Source of the DNA: JBNAGF01 sp049801055
GTDB lineage: Bacteria; Pseudomonadota; Alphaproteobacteria; Rhodobacterales; Rhodobacteraceae
NCBI RefSeq assembly: GCF_049801055.1
Contig: NZ_JBNAGF010000002.1
Coordinates: 496,001-560,000 of the forward strand
Length of the DNA: 64,000 nucleotides
Direction: 5' to 3'
Part shown: positions 36,510 to 45,521 of the stretch, piece after piece
Numbering within the stretch: the stretch's first letter is position 1
How the letters are laid out: each line of letters starts with the position of its first letter
Program-made: the position numbers and the translations under genes
The notes under the pieces: model-generated
Database searches by the model: none
What the model was told of the DNA's origin: nothing
What the model saw: the letters and a program-made list of their open reading frames with translations, nothing else

Positions 36510-37085
36510 CTATCGGGGCGGCACCACTCCGATTTCGCGGCCGAAATCCATGTAGCTGCGGCTTTGCAGGCGTTCGATCTCGGCTTGTGACATGTCACCA
36601 CCTGCTTCCGACGGGTAGGTGGCAACGCCCGTGCCTTCGACGATGCGGTTCATCATGTTGAAGATTGCACAGGTCTGCACCGCATCGAACAGCGCCTGTT
36701 CGGACCACCCGGCGGCATAGACCGCCTCGGCATCCGCTTCGGTCATGCGCGACGGTGCGTGGGTCAGCTTGGCGACATATGCGAGCAGGGGTTTGAGCCG
36801 ATCGTCGACCGGCGCCGTTTTGACATCCGTCAAAAGGGCTTCGATCGTGGCCGGATCGACCCCGAATGCCTGAGCCATTGCAACATGAGCACCGTGACAG
36901 AAGGCGCAGGAGTTCAGGCCGCTGACATAGGCGGCGATCAGCTCGCGCTCGGCGACGGACAGGGCGCTGTCGGCCCGCAGGGCAAGATCATGAAATTCGA
37001 GAAGTGGCCGCACGGTTGCGGGGAATTTCTGAAATACATGGCCTAACCTTGGATTGTCGGGGAGAGAGGGAAAGAGGCGTTTCAT
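36510..37085 (-). CDS. Peroxidase-related protein, carboxymuconolactone decarboxylase/AhpD family
   Basis: A 191-residue all-helical AhpD-like protein. The redox motif is CAFCHGAH near residue 54 (Cys-x2-Cys with the following His), preceded by ERELIAAYVSGLNS. This is the uncharacterised peroxidase-related subfamily, which reduces hydroperoxides or acts as a general thiol reductase. The ATG at 37085 (MKRLFPSLPDNPRL) was chosen over an upstream in-frame start with no recognisable sequence. It lies 81 bases downstream of the ASKHA-protein gene and may be co-transcribed with it. Confidence 0.85.
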   Translation of the reverse strand: MKRLFPSLPDNPRLGHVFQKFPATVRPLLEFHDLALRADSALSVAERELIAAYVSGLNSCAFCHGAHVAMAQAFGVDPATIEALLTDVKTAPVDDRLKPLLAYVAKLTHAPSRMTEADAEAVYAAGWSEQALFDAVQTCAIFNMMNRIVEGTGVATYPSEAGGDMSQAEIERLQSRSYMDFGREIGVVPPR

Positions 37086-37166
37086 GGCGAGCTCCTGACA
37101 ATGGATTGTCCGCACCTTAAACGCCCCTGTGGGCAATTCCCACACCGGCAGTTGCTATGGGGCGGG

Positions 37167-39212
37167 TCAGCCCCTGCGCCGGCGCCTGCGCCCTCCGGTC
37201 CCTTCGGCATCGCCGCCGGTATTGAACGCCGGCGAGGGCAGGGTGACCACGCTGGCCAATTCCGGGAAGGGATCGGTCTTGTGCGGGATGGCATTGGCGG
37301 CCACGAAATGCTCCTGAAACTTCGGTTCGATCGCGGTTTCGACCTTGGTGATCTCTCGCACGACGCGTTCGATTTCGGCCCGGGCCGCAATGTTGCACAG
37401 CGCAATCCGCGCTCCGGTTCCGGCGGCGTTGCCTGCGCTTGATACTTTGTCGAGCGCCGCATCTGGGATCATGCCCAGAACCATTGCGTGCTTGGTCGAG
37501 ATGTGTGCGCCAAAAGCACCTGCAAGAACCACGCGATCGACCTTGTCCACATTCATCTCGTCCATCAGCAGCCGCGCCCCGGCATAGAGCGCTGACTTGG
37601 CCAGTTGGATTGCGCGAATGTCGCCTTGCGTGACAGTGATACGCGGCCCGCCCTCGGCACTGGCGTCATGGATCAGATAGGAATGGGTGCGACCCTCTGG
37701 GACGCAGCGGGGTGTGCCGGTCTGTTGCGCCGATCCGATTAATCCGGAAGCGTCGAGCAACCCGGCCATGCGCATTTCGGCAACGGCCTCGATAATGCCC
37801 GACCCGCAGATCCCGGTGATCCCAGTGGTGGCAATGTCGAGCGCGAACCCGGCTTCGTCGGACCATTTGTCGGACCCGATGACCTGAAAGCGCGGCTCTT
37901 TGGTCACCGGGTCGATTTCGATCCGTTCGATGGCGCCCGGCGCGGCACGCTGTCCCGAGCTGATCTGGGCACCCTCAAAGGCTGGTCCGGTCGGGGACGA
38001 GCAGGCCAGAACCCGGTCGGTATTGCCCAGCAGGATCTCGGCATTGGTGCCGACATCGACAATCAAAACCAGATCATCCGACTTGCCGGGTTCTTCGCTC
38101 AGGGCAACAGCCGCACAGTCCGCCCCAACATGCCCGGCGATACAGGGCAGGATGTAAACTTGCGCGCGGGGGTTCATGGTCGTCAGGCCCATTTCATGTG
38201 CCGGCAACGACAGGCTTTCCGAACTGGCCAGCGCAAAAGGCGCCTGTCCCAGCTCGACCGGATCCAGCCCAAGCAGCAGGTGATGCATCACTGGGTTGCA
38301 GACAAATACGGTCTCGACGATGAGTTCCTTGCTGATCCCTGCCTCTTCGGAAATCGCAGCGCACAGATCATTGATCGCTTCGCGCACGGCCGCTGTCATT
38401 TCCCGATCACCGCCGGGATTCATCATTGCATAGGATACCCGGCTCATCAGGTCTTCGCCGAAGCGGATCTGGGGGTTCATCAGACCTGAAGATGCTTTGA
38501 CTTCACCAGTTTCCAGATCGGTCAGATGCGCGGCAATAGTGGTCGACCCCAAATCGATGGCCAGCCCGAACAGCCCTTGTTCATGAAGGCCGGGCCATAT
38601 CTCGATGATCCGGGCCGTTCCCTCCCGGTGATCCCTTTGCACGGCGACGGTGACCTGCCATTTTCCCTTTCGCAGGGTGGGTTGCAGTTTCGACAACAGC
38701 GACAGGTCAGCCTTCACGGCCGGGATTTGCCATTGGTCGCGCAGCGCACGTTCCAGACGTTCCAGATCGCCCGTGGGCGAATGCATGTCGGGTTCTTCCA
38801 CCTCGACAAAGTAAAGACGCGTTGCCGGATCCATCATGATGGCGCGGGCGGAGGCGGCCTTGCGCACGACCTGTCGGTGAACCTGACTTTCAGGTGGCAC
38901 ATCGATCACGATATCGCCCTGCACCGTGGCTTGACATCCCAGCCGACGACCAGGCTTCAGTCCGCGCTTGTCATCATAGCGCTGCTCGACCGCGTTCCAT
39001 TCGCTCAGAGCGCCTTCCTTTACGGTGACGCCATGCTTCGGAAACTCGCCATAGGATGGCGTCACCTGACATTTCGAACAGATGCCGCGCCCGCCGCAAA
39101 CCGAATCGAGATCCACACCCAGTTGCCGAGCCGCTGTCAGGATCGGGGTGCCGGCCGGAAAATGCCCGCGCTTTCCGGAAGGGGTAAAGACGACGAGGGG
39201 GTCGGTGCTCAT
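37167..39212 (-). CDS. Ferredoxin-ASKHA corrinoid-activation protein (RamA/DUF4445 type)
   Basis: A 681-residue protein. Residues 1-90 are a 2Fe-2S ferredoxin-like domain (CGGRGICSKC, with a later Cys in LGCQATV). After a linker, an ASKHA ATPase fold begins near residue 265 (GLAIDLGSTTIAAHLTDLETG) and continues with LVLIVDVGTNAEILLG and VVLAGAFGAHIS. Such proteins reductively reactivate Co(II) corrinoid methyltransferases using ATP. No corrinoid protein or methyltransferase gene is adjacent, so the partner is elsewhere. The C-terminus ends in six arginines, which is odd. The start ATG 39212 precedes the ferredoxin domain directly; upstream frame extensions were rejected. Confidence 0.85.
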   Translation of the reverse strand: MSTDPLVVFTPSGKRGHFPAGTPILTAARQLGVDLDSVCGGRGICSKCQVTPSYGEFPKHGVTVKEGALSEWNAVEQRYDDKRGLKPGRRLGCQATVQGDIVIDVPPESQVHRQVVRKAASARAIMMDPATRLYFVEVEEPDMHSPTGDLERLERALRDQWQIPAVKADLSLLSKLQPTLRKGKWQVTVAVQRDHREGTARIIEIWPGLHEQGLFGLAIDLGSTTIAAHLTDLETGEVKASSGLMNPQIRFGEDLMSRVSYAMMNPGGDREMTAAVREAINDLCAAISEEAGISKELIVETVFVCNPVMHHLLLGLDPVELGQAPFALASSESLSLPAHEMGLTTMNPRAQVYILPCIAGHVGADCAAVALSEEPGKSDDLVLIVDVGTNAEILLGNTDRVLACSSPTGPAFEGAQISSGQRAAPGAIERIEIDPVTKEPRFQVIGSDKWSDEAGFALDIATTGITGICGSGIIEAVAEMRMAGLLDASGLIGSAQQTGTPRCVPEGRTHSYLIHDASAEGGPRITVTQGDIRAIQLAKSALYAGARLLMDEMNVDKVDRVVLAGAFGAHISTKHAMVLGMIPDAALDKVSSAGNAAGTGARIALCNIAARAEIERVVREITKVETAIEPKFQEHFVAANAIPHKTDPFPELASVVTLPSPAFNTGGDAEGTGGRRRRRRG

Positions 39213-39500
39213 GGAAGACCTGCCTTTGGAATCCTTGGGTTTTGCGGGCAAGATAGGCATCCGCGCCAAAAGGGGAAGGCCGAAGAGCGGCAGGTTACGG
39301 ATTGTGGGCGTCTTTTTTGCCCGGTGGAGACAGTCGGCCTCAAATGACGTCTGATTTTCTCCGAGGGCCAGCATCTTACATCCGGATTTGCGGAACCTGT
39401 GCCAATTCGCGCTTCGGGCAATTGCGTGTGAGGGGTTTTCCTCCATTTGGATCCATGTCATAGGGTCACCGTCAAACGGTCTTTTGCATGGGGTTCTGAA

Positions 39501-40949
39501 ATGCAGATTCGTGAGGCGCTCACCTTCGACGATGTTCTACTGGTTCCTGCGGCTTCTGCGGTGCTGCCGGCAACGGCTGACACCACGACGCGGGCGACCC
39601 GCGACATCGCCATGAACATTCCGTTGCTGAGTTCGGCGATGGATACAGTGACCGAGGCTCGCATGGCCATCGCGGTGGCGCAGGCAGGTGGCATCGGGGT
39701 GGTGCACAAGAACCTTTCGGTCGAGGAACAGGCTCGTGAAATCCGACGCGTGAAACGGTTCGAATCCGGCATTGTCTACAACCCGGTAACGCTTAAGGCG
39801 AACCAGACTCTGGCCGATGCCAAGGCACTGGTCGAGCGCTACAACTTCACCGGATTTCCTGTTGTGGACGAAACCGGTCGGGTTGTCGGTATCGTGACCA
39901 ACCGGGACATGCGGTTTGCCACGTCGGATGACACTCCGATCAACGTGATGATGACGACGGACAACCTTGCCATGCTGCAGGAACCGGCAGATCTGGAAGA
40001 GGCCAAGAGCCTGATGAAAGCCCGCCGGATCGAAAAACTGCTCGTGGTGGACACAGAAGGCAAGCTGACTGGTCTGTTGACGCTGAAAGACACCGAACAG
40101 GCAGTGCTGAACCCGACAGCCTGCAAGGACGAGTTGGGCCGCCTCAGGGTTGCCGCGGCCAGTTCGGTCGGGGATGCAGGGTTCGAACGGTCAGAAGCCT
40201 TGATCGACGGCGGCGTCGACATCGTGGTGGTGGACACGGCCCACGGTCATTCCGACGGTGTAATCGAGGCTGTGCAACGGATCAAAGCCATTTCCAACGC
40301 CGTTCAGGTGATTGCCGGCAATGTTGCGACCTACGACGCAACCCGGGCGCTGATTGATGCCGGGGCCGATGCGGTAAAGGTTGGCATTGGACCAGGGTCG
40401 ATCTGCACGACGCGGATGGTGGCCGGTGTCGGCGTTCCGCAGTTGACCGCAATCATGGATTGCGCGTCGGCAGCAGGTGACGTGCCCGTTATCGCTGACG
40501 GCGGCATCAAGTTTTCCGGGGATTTTGCCAAGGCCATTGCCGCAGGAGCCTCCTGCGCCATGGTCGGGTCGATGATCGCCGGGACGGATGAAAGCCCGGG
40601 CGAAGTCATTTTGTATCAAGGTCGTAGCTTTAAAAGTTACCGTGGAATGGGATCGCTCGGTGCGATGGCCCGCGGATCGGCTGACCGCTATTTCCAAAAG
40701 GATGCCGCCAGCGACAAGCTGGTCCCCGAGGGCATCGAGGGACAGGTGCCCTACAAAGGCTCGGCGAGCGCGGTGATCCATCAGCTTGTTGGGGGATTGC
40801 GGGCAGCGATGGGGTATACCGGCTGCGCGACGGTGGAAGAGATGCGCAAGAACTGTAATTTCGTCAAGATCACCGGCGCCGGGCTGAAGGAGAGCCACGT
40901 GCATGACGTGCAGATCACCCGAGAAAGCCCGAATTACCGTGTCATGTAA
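39501..40949 (+). CDS. guaB: IMP dehydrogenase
   Basis: A 482-residue IMP dehydrogenase, catalysing NAD-dependent IMP to XMP, the first step to GMP. It shows REALTFDDVLLVPAAS at the N-terminus and two CBS domains at about residues 95-205 (GIVTNRDMRF, GLLTLKDTEQA). The catalytic loop is GIGPGSICTTRMVAGVG with its Cys, followed by ADGGIKFSGDFAKA and the flap YRGMGSLGAM. ATG 39501 was chosen as the conserved start; the frame is open from 39447. It is divergent from the ASKHA gene and followed by the RNA methyltransferase gene after 12 bases. Confidence 0.97.
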   Translation: MQIREALTFDDVLLVPAASAVLPATADTTTRATRDIAMNIPLLSSAMDTVTEARMAIAVAQAGGIGVVHKNLSVEEQAREIRRVKRFESGIVYNPVTLKANQTLADAKALVERYNFTGFPVVDETGRVVGIVTNRDMRFATSDDTPINVMMTTDNLAMLQEPADLEEAKSLMKARRIEKLLVVDTEGKLTGLLTLKDTEQAVLNPTACKDELGRLRVAAASSVGDAGFERSEALIDGGVDIVVVDTAHGHSDGVIEAVQRIKAISNAVQVIAGNVATYDATRALIDAGADAVKVGIGPGSICTTRMVAGVGVPQLTAIMDCASAAGDVPVIADGGIKFSGDFAKAIAAGASCAMVGSMIAGTDESPGEVILYQGRSFKSYRGMGSLGAMARGSADRYFQKDAASDKLVPEGIEGQVPYKGSASAVIHQLVGGLRAAMGYTGCATVEEMRKNCNFVKITGAGLKESHVHDVQITRESPNYRVM

Positions 40950-40961
40950 GCCGAGGTTCGG

Positions 40962-42134
40962 ATGACACCGGCAGCGCGGATTCAGGCCGCGATCGAAATC
41001 CTCGACCAGATCCTGTCCGGAAAACCGGCCGAACAGGCTTTGACCGGATGGGCGCGCCGGTCTCGGTTTGCCGGTTCCAAAGATCGCGCTGCGGTGCGCG
41101 ATCACGTGTTTGATGCATTGCGCTGCAAACGGTCCTTTGCTGCACGGGGCGGAGGGGAAACCGGACGGGGGATTATGCTCGGGGCGTGTCTGGCTGCCGG
41201 TATTGACCCCGAGAGTTGGTTCACCGGCATCGGTCACGCGCCGGATCAGCTGAATGAACAGGAGCGATCCGCTGGCCGGGAGCCAATGGTCGGGCCCGAG
41301 CTACTGGATCTGCCCGATTGGTTGTGGCCCTCGATTTCCGCCAGCCTTGGCGACCGTATCGAAACCGCTGCCCGAGCCCTGCAGACTCGTGCACCTGTGC
41401 ATTTACGGGTGAACACGGCGCGAAGCTCTGTTGCGGACGCGCAAAGTGCCTTGCTGGACGAAGGCATCACAACAAAGCCGCATCCCGCCTGCGAAACGGC
41501 GCTGGAGATCACCGAGGGACAACGCCGGTTGCGCCAGAGCAGGCCGTATCTCGAAGGGGTGGTGGAGTTGCAGGACGCGGCATCTCAGGCGGTGGTCGAG
41601 GCTCTGCCGTTGAGTCCGGGTATGCGGGTGCTCGACTATTGTGCCGGCGGTGGTGGGAAGGCTCTCGCAATGGCTGCGCACAATGGGATCGAGGTTTTTG
41701 CCCATGATGCCTCGGCCCAGCGAATGAAGGATCTGCCGGCGCGGGCAGATCGCGCAGGCAGCTCAATCAAAATCCTGTCGACAAACGAGGTGCGCCGCGC
41801 GGCGCCGTTTGATCTCATCCTGTGTGATGTTCCCTGTTCCGGGAGCGGCTCATGGCGACGCGCGCCCGAGGGCAAGTGGCGGCTGACCCCGGACGCACTT
41901 GACCGGACCTGTGCAGTGCAGGCCGAGATCCTCGAGGAGGTGGCGCCTCTGATCACGCCCCAAGGTGTTTTGGCCTATGCGACCTGCTCGGTTCTGGATG
42001 CCGAGAACGGTGATCAGGTAACCGCGTTTTTGGCTCGCAATCCCGAATGGGCTGCCCAATGGCAACAGCGCTGGCTCATGGATGAAGGCACGGACGGGTT
42101 TTTTTCAGCACACTTGACGCGAGGGTATGGATAG
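40962..42134 (+). CDS. RsmB/NOL1/NOP2-family RNA 5-methylcytosine methyltransferase
   Basis: A 390-residue SAM-dependent RNA m5C methyltransferase. It has an N-terminal NusB-like helical part and a Rossmann domain with SAM motif VLDYCAGGGGKALA. Motif IV is CDVPCSGSGSWRR with its Cys, and motif VI is YATCSVLDAENGDQV with the catalytic Cys. The family modifies 16S rRNA C967 or a related site. The SAM motif reads CAGGGGK where DxCAAPGGK is usual, as in the alphaproteobacterial subfamily. It lies 12 bases after guaB and is probably in the same transcript. Confidence 0.88.
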   Translation: MTPAARIQAAIEILDQILSGKPAEQALTGWARRSRFAGSKDRAAVRDHVFDALRCKRSFAARGGGETGRGIMLGACLAAGIDPESWFTGIGHAPDQLNEQERSAGREPMVGPELLDLPDWLWPSISASLGDRIETAARALQTRAPVHLRVNTARSSVADAQSALLDEGITTKPHPACETALEITEGQRRLRQSRPYLEGVVELQDAASQAVVEALPLSPGMRVLDYCAGGGGKALAMAAHNGIEVFAHDASAQRMKDLPARADRAGSSIKILSTNEVRRAAPFDLILCDVPCSGSGSWRRAPEGKWRLTPDALDRTCAVQAEILEEVAPLITPQGVLAYATCSVLDAENGDQVTAFLARNPEWAAQWQQRWLMDEGTDGFFSAHLTRGYG

Positions 42135-42162
42135 CGAAACTCAACCATAGGGAGAGTTTTGC
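42134..42162 (+). terminator. Possible hairpin after the RNA methyltransferase gene
   Basis: Arms GCGAAACTC and GAGTTTTGC (one G-T pair) enclose an 11-base loop and start at the stop codon. There is no T tract, so it is at best a weak or factor-dependent terminator. Confidence 0.3.
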
Positions 42163-42168
42163 CATGCG

Positions 42169-42184
42169 TTAAACCGGGTTTAAC
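42169..42184 (+). promoter_or_regulatory. CtrA-type binding site upstream of cckA
   Basis: TTAA-N7-TTAAC is an exact match to the full CtrA consensus, within a wider palindrome GTTAAAC-CGG-GTTTAAC. It lies 49 bases upstream of the cckA start. CckA feeds phosphate to CtrA, so this suggests feedback control. Confidence 0.75.
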
Positions 42185-42232
42185 CCCTGTTGCGCAAAAA
42201 GAGCAGCAACGAACTCTCTGTGGAGAATTGAG

Positions 42233-44539
42233 GTGATCAAACGCGAACCGTTGAGCCTGCCTGATCTGGGCATTGTTTTGCCACAGTGGGCGCGGGTCGC
42301 GGCAGTGATGGTGCTGGGGGCATCGGCCATGTTGTTTGGCTCTTTGCTTCTCCCGCCGGGACTACCCCGATTGGGCTCGGTTACCGCGGGGATCACGCTG
42401 GCCTGTGTCGCCGCGGCGATCGCCATCCGTATTCAGGTGACCGGAAGGGCCCAGATCATGGCGGTCGACCTGCTCAACAGGTTCATCGAAAGAGACGCAA
42501 CGCCCAGTTTCGTGACCGATGACGACGGGCGTGTTCATGCACGCAATCGGGCGGCCTGTGTTCGGTTTACAGACTCCGAAGGGGAAACACTGGCGGCCAT
42601 CCTGCGGATGATTCTGGCAAATCCTTCTGCGGTGCTGTACCGGCTGCAATGCCGGGCCCGGATCGACGGGAACGCACGCGAGGATGTCGTCACCCGCCGA
42701 GGACATGTCAGGTTGGCAGTGCATCTGATGGGGGAGCAGGGCTTCCTTTGGCGTGTGGAAGACTTTGCCGAAAGGCCGCAGGCCGGTCGTGGGGCAGATA
42801 CCCTGCCGATCCCGATGATCACCGTGGGCAGGACCGGAGCGGTTCTTTTCATGAATGAAGCCGCGCGAACGCTGGTGGGCCAGCGGGCAAAGTCGCTTGA
42901 TCGGTTGTTTGTCTCCTTGCCGCCGGTGCCTGGTCAGATCAACATGCTCACAACCGCCGAAGGACCGGTGCCGACACTGGTTGCCGAAAGGCAGGGACCG
43001 GCCGGGCGCACCGAAATCTACTTCCTTCCAACCAGCGAAGGGTGTCCTGTTCATAACGCGTCCGATTTCGACCTTTTGCCGGTGGCCATGCTCAAGGTTG
43101 CAGCCAGTGGCGAAGTTCTGAAGACCAATCGGCTAGCCGCGGAATTGCTAGGCCGGGAGGTGATCGAGCCGACACAGCTGGGACAACTGATGCAGGGGCT
43201 CGGGCGTCCGATCGCGGACTGGCTGGGGGATACGTTCGAAAACCGGCAGAGTCCGAAATCAGAGTTTCTCAAGCTCAGCCGGGAAGATCGGGAAGTCTTT
43301 GTTCAGGTGACACTGAGCAGAGTGATCGAGGACGGTACGCCGATTGTCGTTGCGGTTTTGAGTGACGCAACTGAATTGAAAACACTCGAGGCGCAATTCG
43401 TGCAAAGCCAGAAAATGCAGGCGATCGGCCAGCTGGCCGGTGGCGTGGCGCATGATTTTAACAACTTGCTGACCGCAATTTCCGGGCATTGCGATCTTCT
43501 TTTGCTGCGCCATGATCAGGGGGATCAGGACTACGGTGATCTTGTTCAGATCAACCAGAACGCCAATCGGGCTGCTGCGCTGGTCAGTCAGCTCTTGGCC
43601 TTTTCCCGCAAACAGACATTGCGGCCGGAACCCATCGACCTGCGAGACACCCTGTCAGACCTGACCCATTTGCTGAACCGGTTGGTCGGTGAGAAAGTGA
43701 CTCTCACCCTGAGCCATGACCCGGTTCTGAAACCGATCCGCGCGGACAAGAGACAGCTTGAACAGGTGCTGATGAACCTCGTCGTCAACGCGCGGGATGC
43801 CATGCCGCAGGGGGGAGAGATTCGAATCGAGACCGAGGTGGAAACACTGGAAGGGCCGCAGAACCGGGACCGGGCCACGATTCCGGCCGGGCAATATGTC
43901 ACCGTGCGGGTCTGCGACGAAGGGGTGGGTATTCCTTCCGACAAGCTTCAGAAAGTGTTTGAGCCGTTCTTTACAACCAAGCGCACCGGAGAAGGGACCG
44001 GGCTGGGTTTGTCGACGGCCTATGGCATCATCAAGCAGACCGGAGGGTTCATATTCGTCGATAGTGTGCCCAACAGGGGAACGACCTTTACTTTGTTCTT
44101 TCCAGCGCACGATGAAATTGCGACAGAGCGGCCTGCGGCAGAGCCGAAACCGGCACAGACCGTGGCGGTTCACGGCGAGGGTGTCGTACTGCTGGTCGAG
44201 GACGAAGCGCCGGTTCGTGCGTTCGCCTCACGCGCACTGCGTCTGAGAGGGTATACGGTTCTTGAGGCGGCCTCGGCGGAGGAAGCTTTGCAGACACTCG
44301 AAGATCCAGAACTGTTAGTGGATGTTTTTGTGACAGATGTGGTTATGCCGGGTATGGATGGTCCAAGCTGGGTCCGCGAAGCGCTAAAGAAGCGACCGCA
44401 GGTCCGGGTGGTCTTTGTCTCAGGCTATGCCGAAGGTGCATTTGAGGACACCAAACCCGCCGTGCCGAACTCAGTGTTCCTGCCAAAGCCCTTTTCCCTC
44501 AGGCAACTGACCGACACGGTACACCGGCAGCTACATTGA
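42233..44539 (+). CDS. cckA: Hybrid sensor histidine kinase CckA
   Basis: A 768-residue hybrid kinase. Two transmembrane helices lie near residues 19-40 and 46-67, with a tiny periplasmic loop. PAS-like regions follow at about 75-180 and 260-385. HisKA has GGVAHDFNNLL with His407. The HATPase has NLVVNARDAM, DEGVGIP and GEGTGLGLSTAYGI. A receiver domain from about 645 has DVFVTDVVMPGMDG with Asp702 and a conserved Lys in FLPKPFS. It phosphorylates or dephosphorylates the ChpT-CtrA relay. In this group CtrA controls motility and gene-transfer agents more than essential cell-cycle steps. The start is GTG 42233. Confidence 0.9.
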   Translation: MIKREPLSLPDLGIVLPQWARVAAVMVLGASAMLFGSLLLPPGLPRLGSVTAGITLACVAAAIAIRIQVTGRAQIMAVDLLNRFIERDATPSFVTDDDGRVHARNRAACVRFTDSEGETLAAILRMILANPSAVLYRLQCRARIDGNAREDVVTRRGHVRLAVHLMGEQGFLWRVEDFAERPQAGRGADTLPIPMITVGRTGAVLFMNEAARTLVGQRAKSLDRLFVSLPPVPGQINMLTTAEGPVPTLVAERQGPAGRTEIYFLPTSEGCPVHNASDFDLLPVAMLKVAASGEVLKTNRLAAELLGREVIEPTQLGQLMQGLGRPIADWLGDTFENRQSPKSEFLKLSREDREVFVQVTLSRVIEDGTPIVVAVLSDATELKTLEAQFVQSQKMQAIGQLAGGVAHDFNNLLTAISGHCDLLLLRHDQGDQDYGDLVQINQNANRAAALVSQLLAFSRKQTLRPEPIDLRDTLSDLTHLLNRLVGEKVTLTLSHDPVLKPIRADKRQLEQVLMNLVVNARDAMPQGGEIRIETEVETLEGPQNRDRATIPAGQYVTVRVCDEGVGIPSDKLQKVFEPFFTTKRTGEGTGLGLSTAYGIIKQTGGFIFVDSVPNRGTTFTLFFPAHDEIATERPAAEPKPAQTVAVHGEGVVLLVEDEAPVRAFASRALRLRGYTVLEAASAEEALQTLEDPELLVDVFVTDVVMPGMDGPSWVREALKKRPQVRVVFVSGYAEGAFEDTKPAVPNSVFLPKPFSLRQLTDTVHRQLH

Positions 44540-44621
44540 GCCGCCGGATAGCGCGAATTGGGCATCAGCCCGTCGCTGGCTGCATTCTGGAGCACCAAAT
44601 GAAGCGGAAGCACGACACCGT

Positions 44622-44639
44622 ATGTTCCACTTGGAACAT
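44622..44639. repeat. Perfect 18-base inverted repeat
   Basis: ATGTTCCA-CT-TGGAACAT is an exact inverted repeat with 8-base arms, in the gap between the convergent cckA and sulfotransferase genes. It has operator-like symmetry but no flanking gene start, and no T tract for a terminator. Confidence 0.6.
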
Positions 44640-44730
44640 GTTGCCGTCGCAGAAGGCAAAAGGAACGATTGGTCATGAACTTGTGCCACGGCAATTCGAT
44701 ACCTCGGGCCAGACTGAAATGTTCGAAACC

Positions 44731-45327
44731 TCAGACGCCGAGGCTCTGATATAGCGCAAATTCCTCAGCCCGCTTGCGACGCAGCCGATCTTCAACTTCG
44801 GGAGAAAGGGTCAGATCCATGGATGGCGAGACATTTTCACGATCCAATTGAATCTTCGTTTCCAGCCTGTCCTCGAGAAACGAGACAAGCCGCTCGGGAT
44901 CTTCATAGCGGAAGAGATGATCGGCAGGCTTGCCGCCGGGGCGCGGTGTCAGGAAACGGGCCTGACTACCGACCCGTGCAAAGGACGGTTGATCACCCTT
45001 GAGATACGCCAGAACGAAATCGTCAAAGCTCAGGCCATGTGTCGAATTAGGTCTTCCCGCCATGTAAGGTCTGCGGCGATACCGGTACCAGCTGCCAAGC
45101 CAGCTTATGGGTTCGCGCATTACCGCCATGATCTCCATCTCAGTGTCACAGACCTTCTCGAAAATCGGTCTGAAAAAACGATCATAGCGAAAGATTGGTG
45201 CATGTTTCAATTCGGGCGGATTCGAGATCATGATGTCCGCGCGGTCGCGCAGCGCGGTTTGATAAGCCGTTGTGCCAGTTTTGGGAACCGACAACAACAC
45301 CAGCCTTTCCTTATAGAAAACAAGCAC
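44731..45327 (-). CDS. Sulfotransferase-like protein
   Basis: A protein of about 198 residues with a sulfotransferase PAPS-loop near the N-terminus (LLSVPKTGTTAYQTAL) and a 3'-phosphate type motif (MAVMREPISWLGSWYRY). A C-terminal FRYEDPERLVSFLED segment is typical of this family. The acceptor is unknown. GTG 45327, 9 bases after AAAGGA, is preferred to TTG 45333, which is too close to it. It is distinct from the family 2 enzyme at 3349, so the genome has at least two sulfotransferases. It is divergent from recA. Confidence 0.8.
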   Translation of the reverse strand: MLVFYKERLVLLSVPKTGTTAYQTALRDRADIMISNPPELKHAPIFRYDRFFRPIFEKVCDTEMEIMAVMREPISWLGSWYRYRRRPYMAGRPNSTHGLSFDDFVLAYLKGDQPSFARVGSQARFLTPRPGGKPADHLFRYEDPERLVSFLEDRLETKIQLDRENVSPSMDLTLSPEVEDRLRRKRAEEFALYQSLGV

Positions 45328-45370
45328 CTGCAACGGTCCTTTCGCGGTTTGAACTGGCTGAAGCCTGCCG

Positions 45371-45386
45371 TAAACCTTGCATTAAC
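45371..45386 (+). promoter_or_regulatory. CtrA-like site (one mismatch) in the recA upstream region
   Basis: TAAA-N7-TTAAC differs from the CtrA consensus TTAA-N7-TTAAC at one base. It lies between the divergent sulfotransferase and recA genes. Weak on its own. Confidence 0.35.
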
Positions 45387-45450
45387 TCAATTGGGAAAGA
45401 GTAAAGTTGCGAAAATTCATCTTGAAATGTTCTCTTTTTGTATTCATTGT

Positions 45451-45465
45451 GAACAAGAGGTGAAC
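45451..45465 (+). promoter_or_regulatory. LexA (SOS) box upstream of recA
   Basis: GAAC-AAGAGGT-GAAC is an exact alphaproteobacterial SOS box (direct repeat GAAC-N7-GAAC), 56 bases before the recA start. LexA should repress recA until DNA damage. Confidence 0.9.
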
Positions 45466-45521
45466 AAAGCAGCGATTGCCGCCCCGCTCGGGGTGTGACA
45501 ATAAGGAAAGAGAACGGGACA

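Noticed and set aside
36142..36510. Possible integration site at tRNA-Gly next to the giant adhesin
   Set aside because: I found no second copy of the tRNA 3' end, no integrase and no mobility genes in the window.
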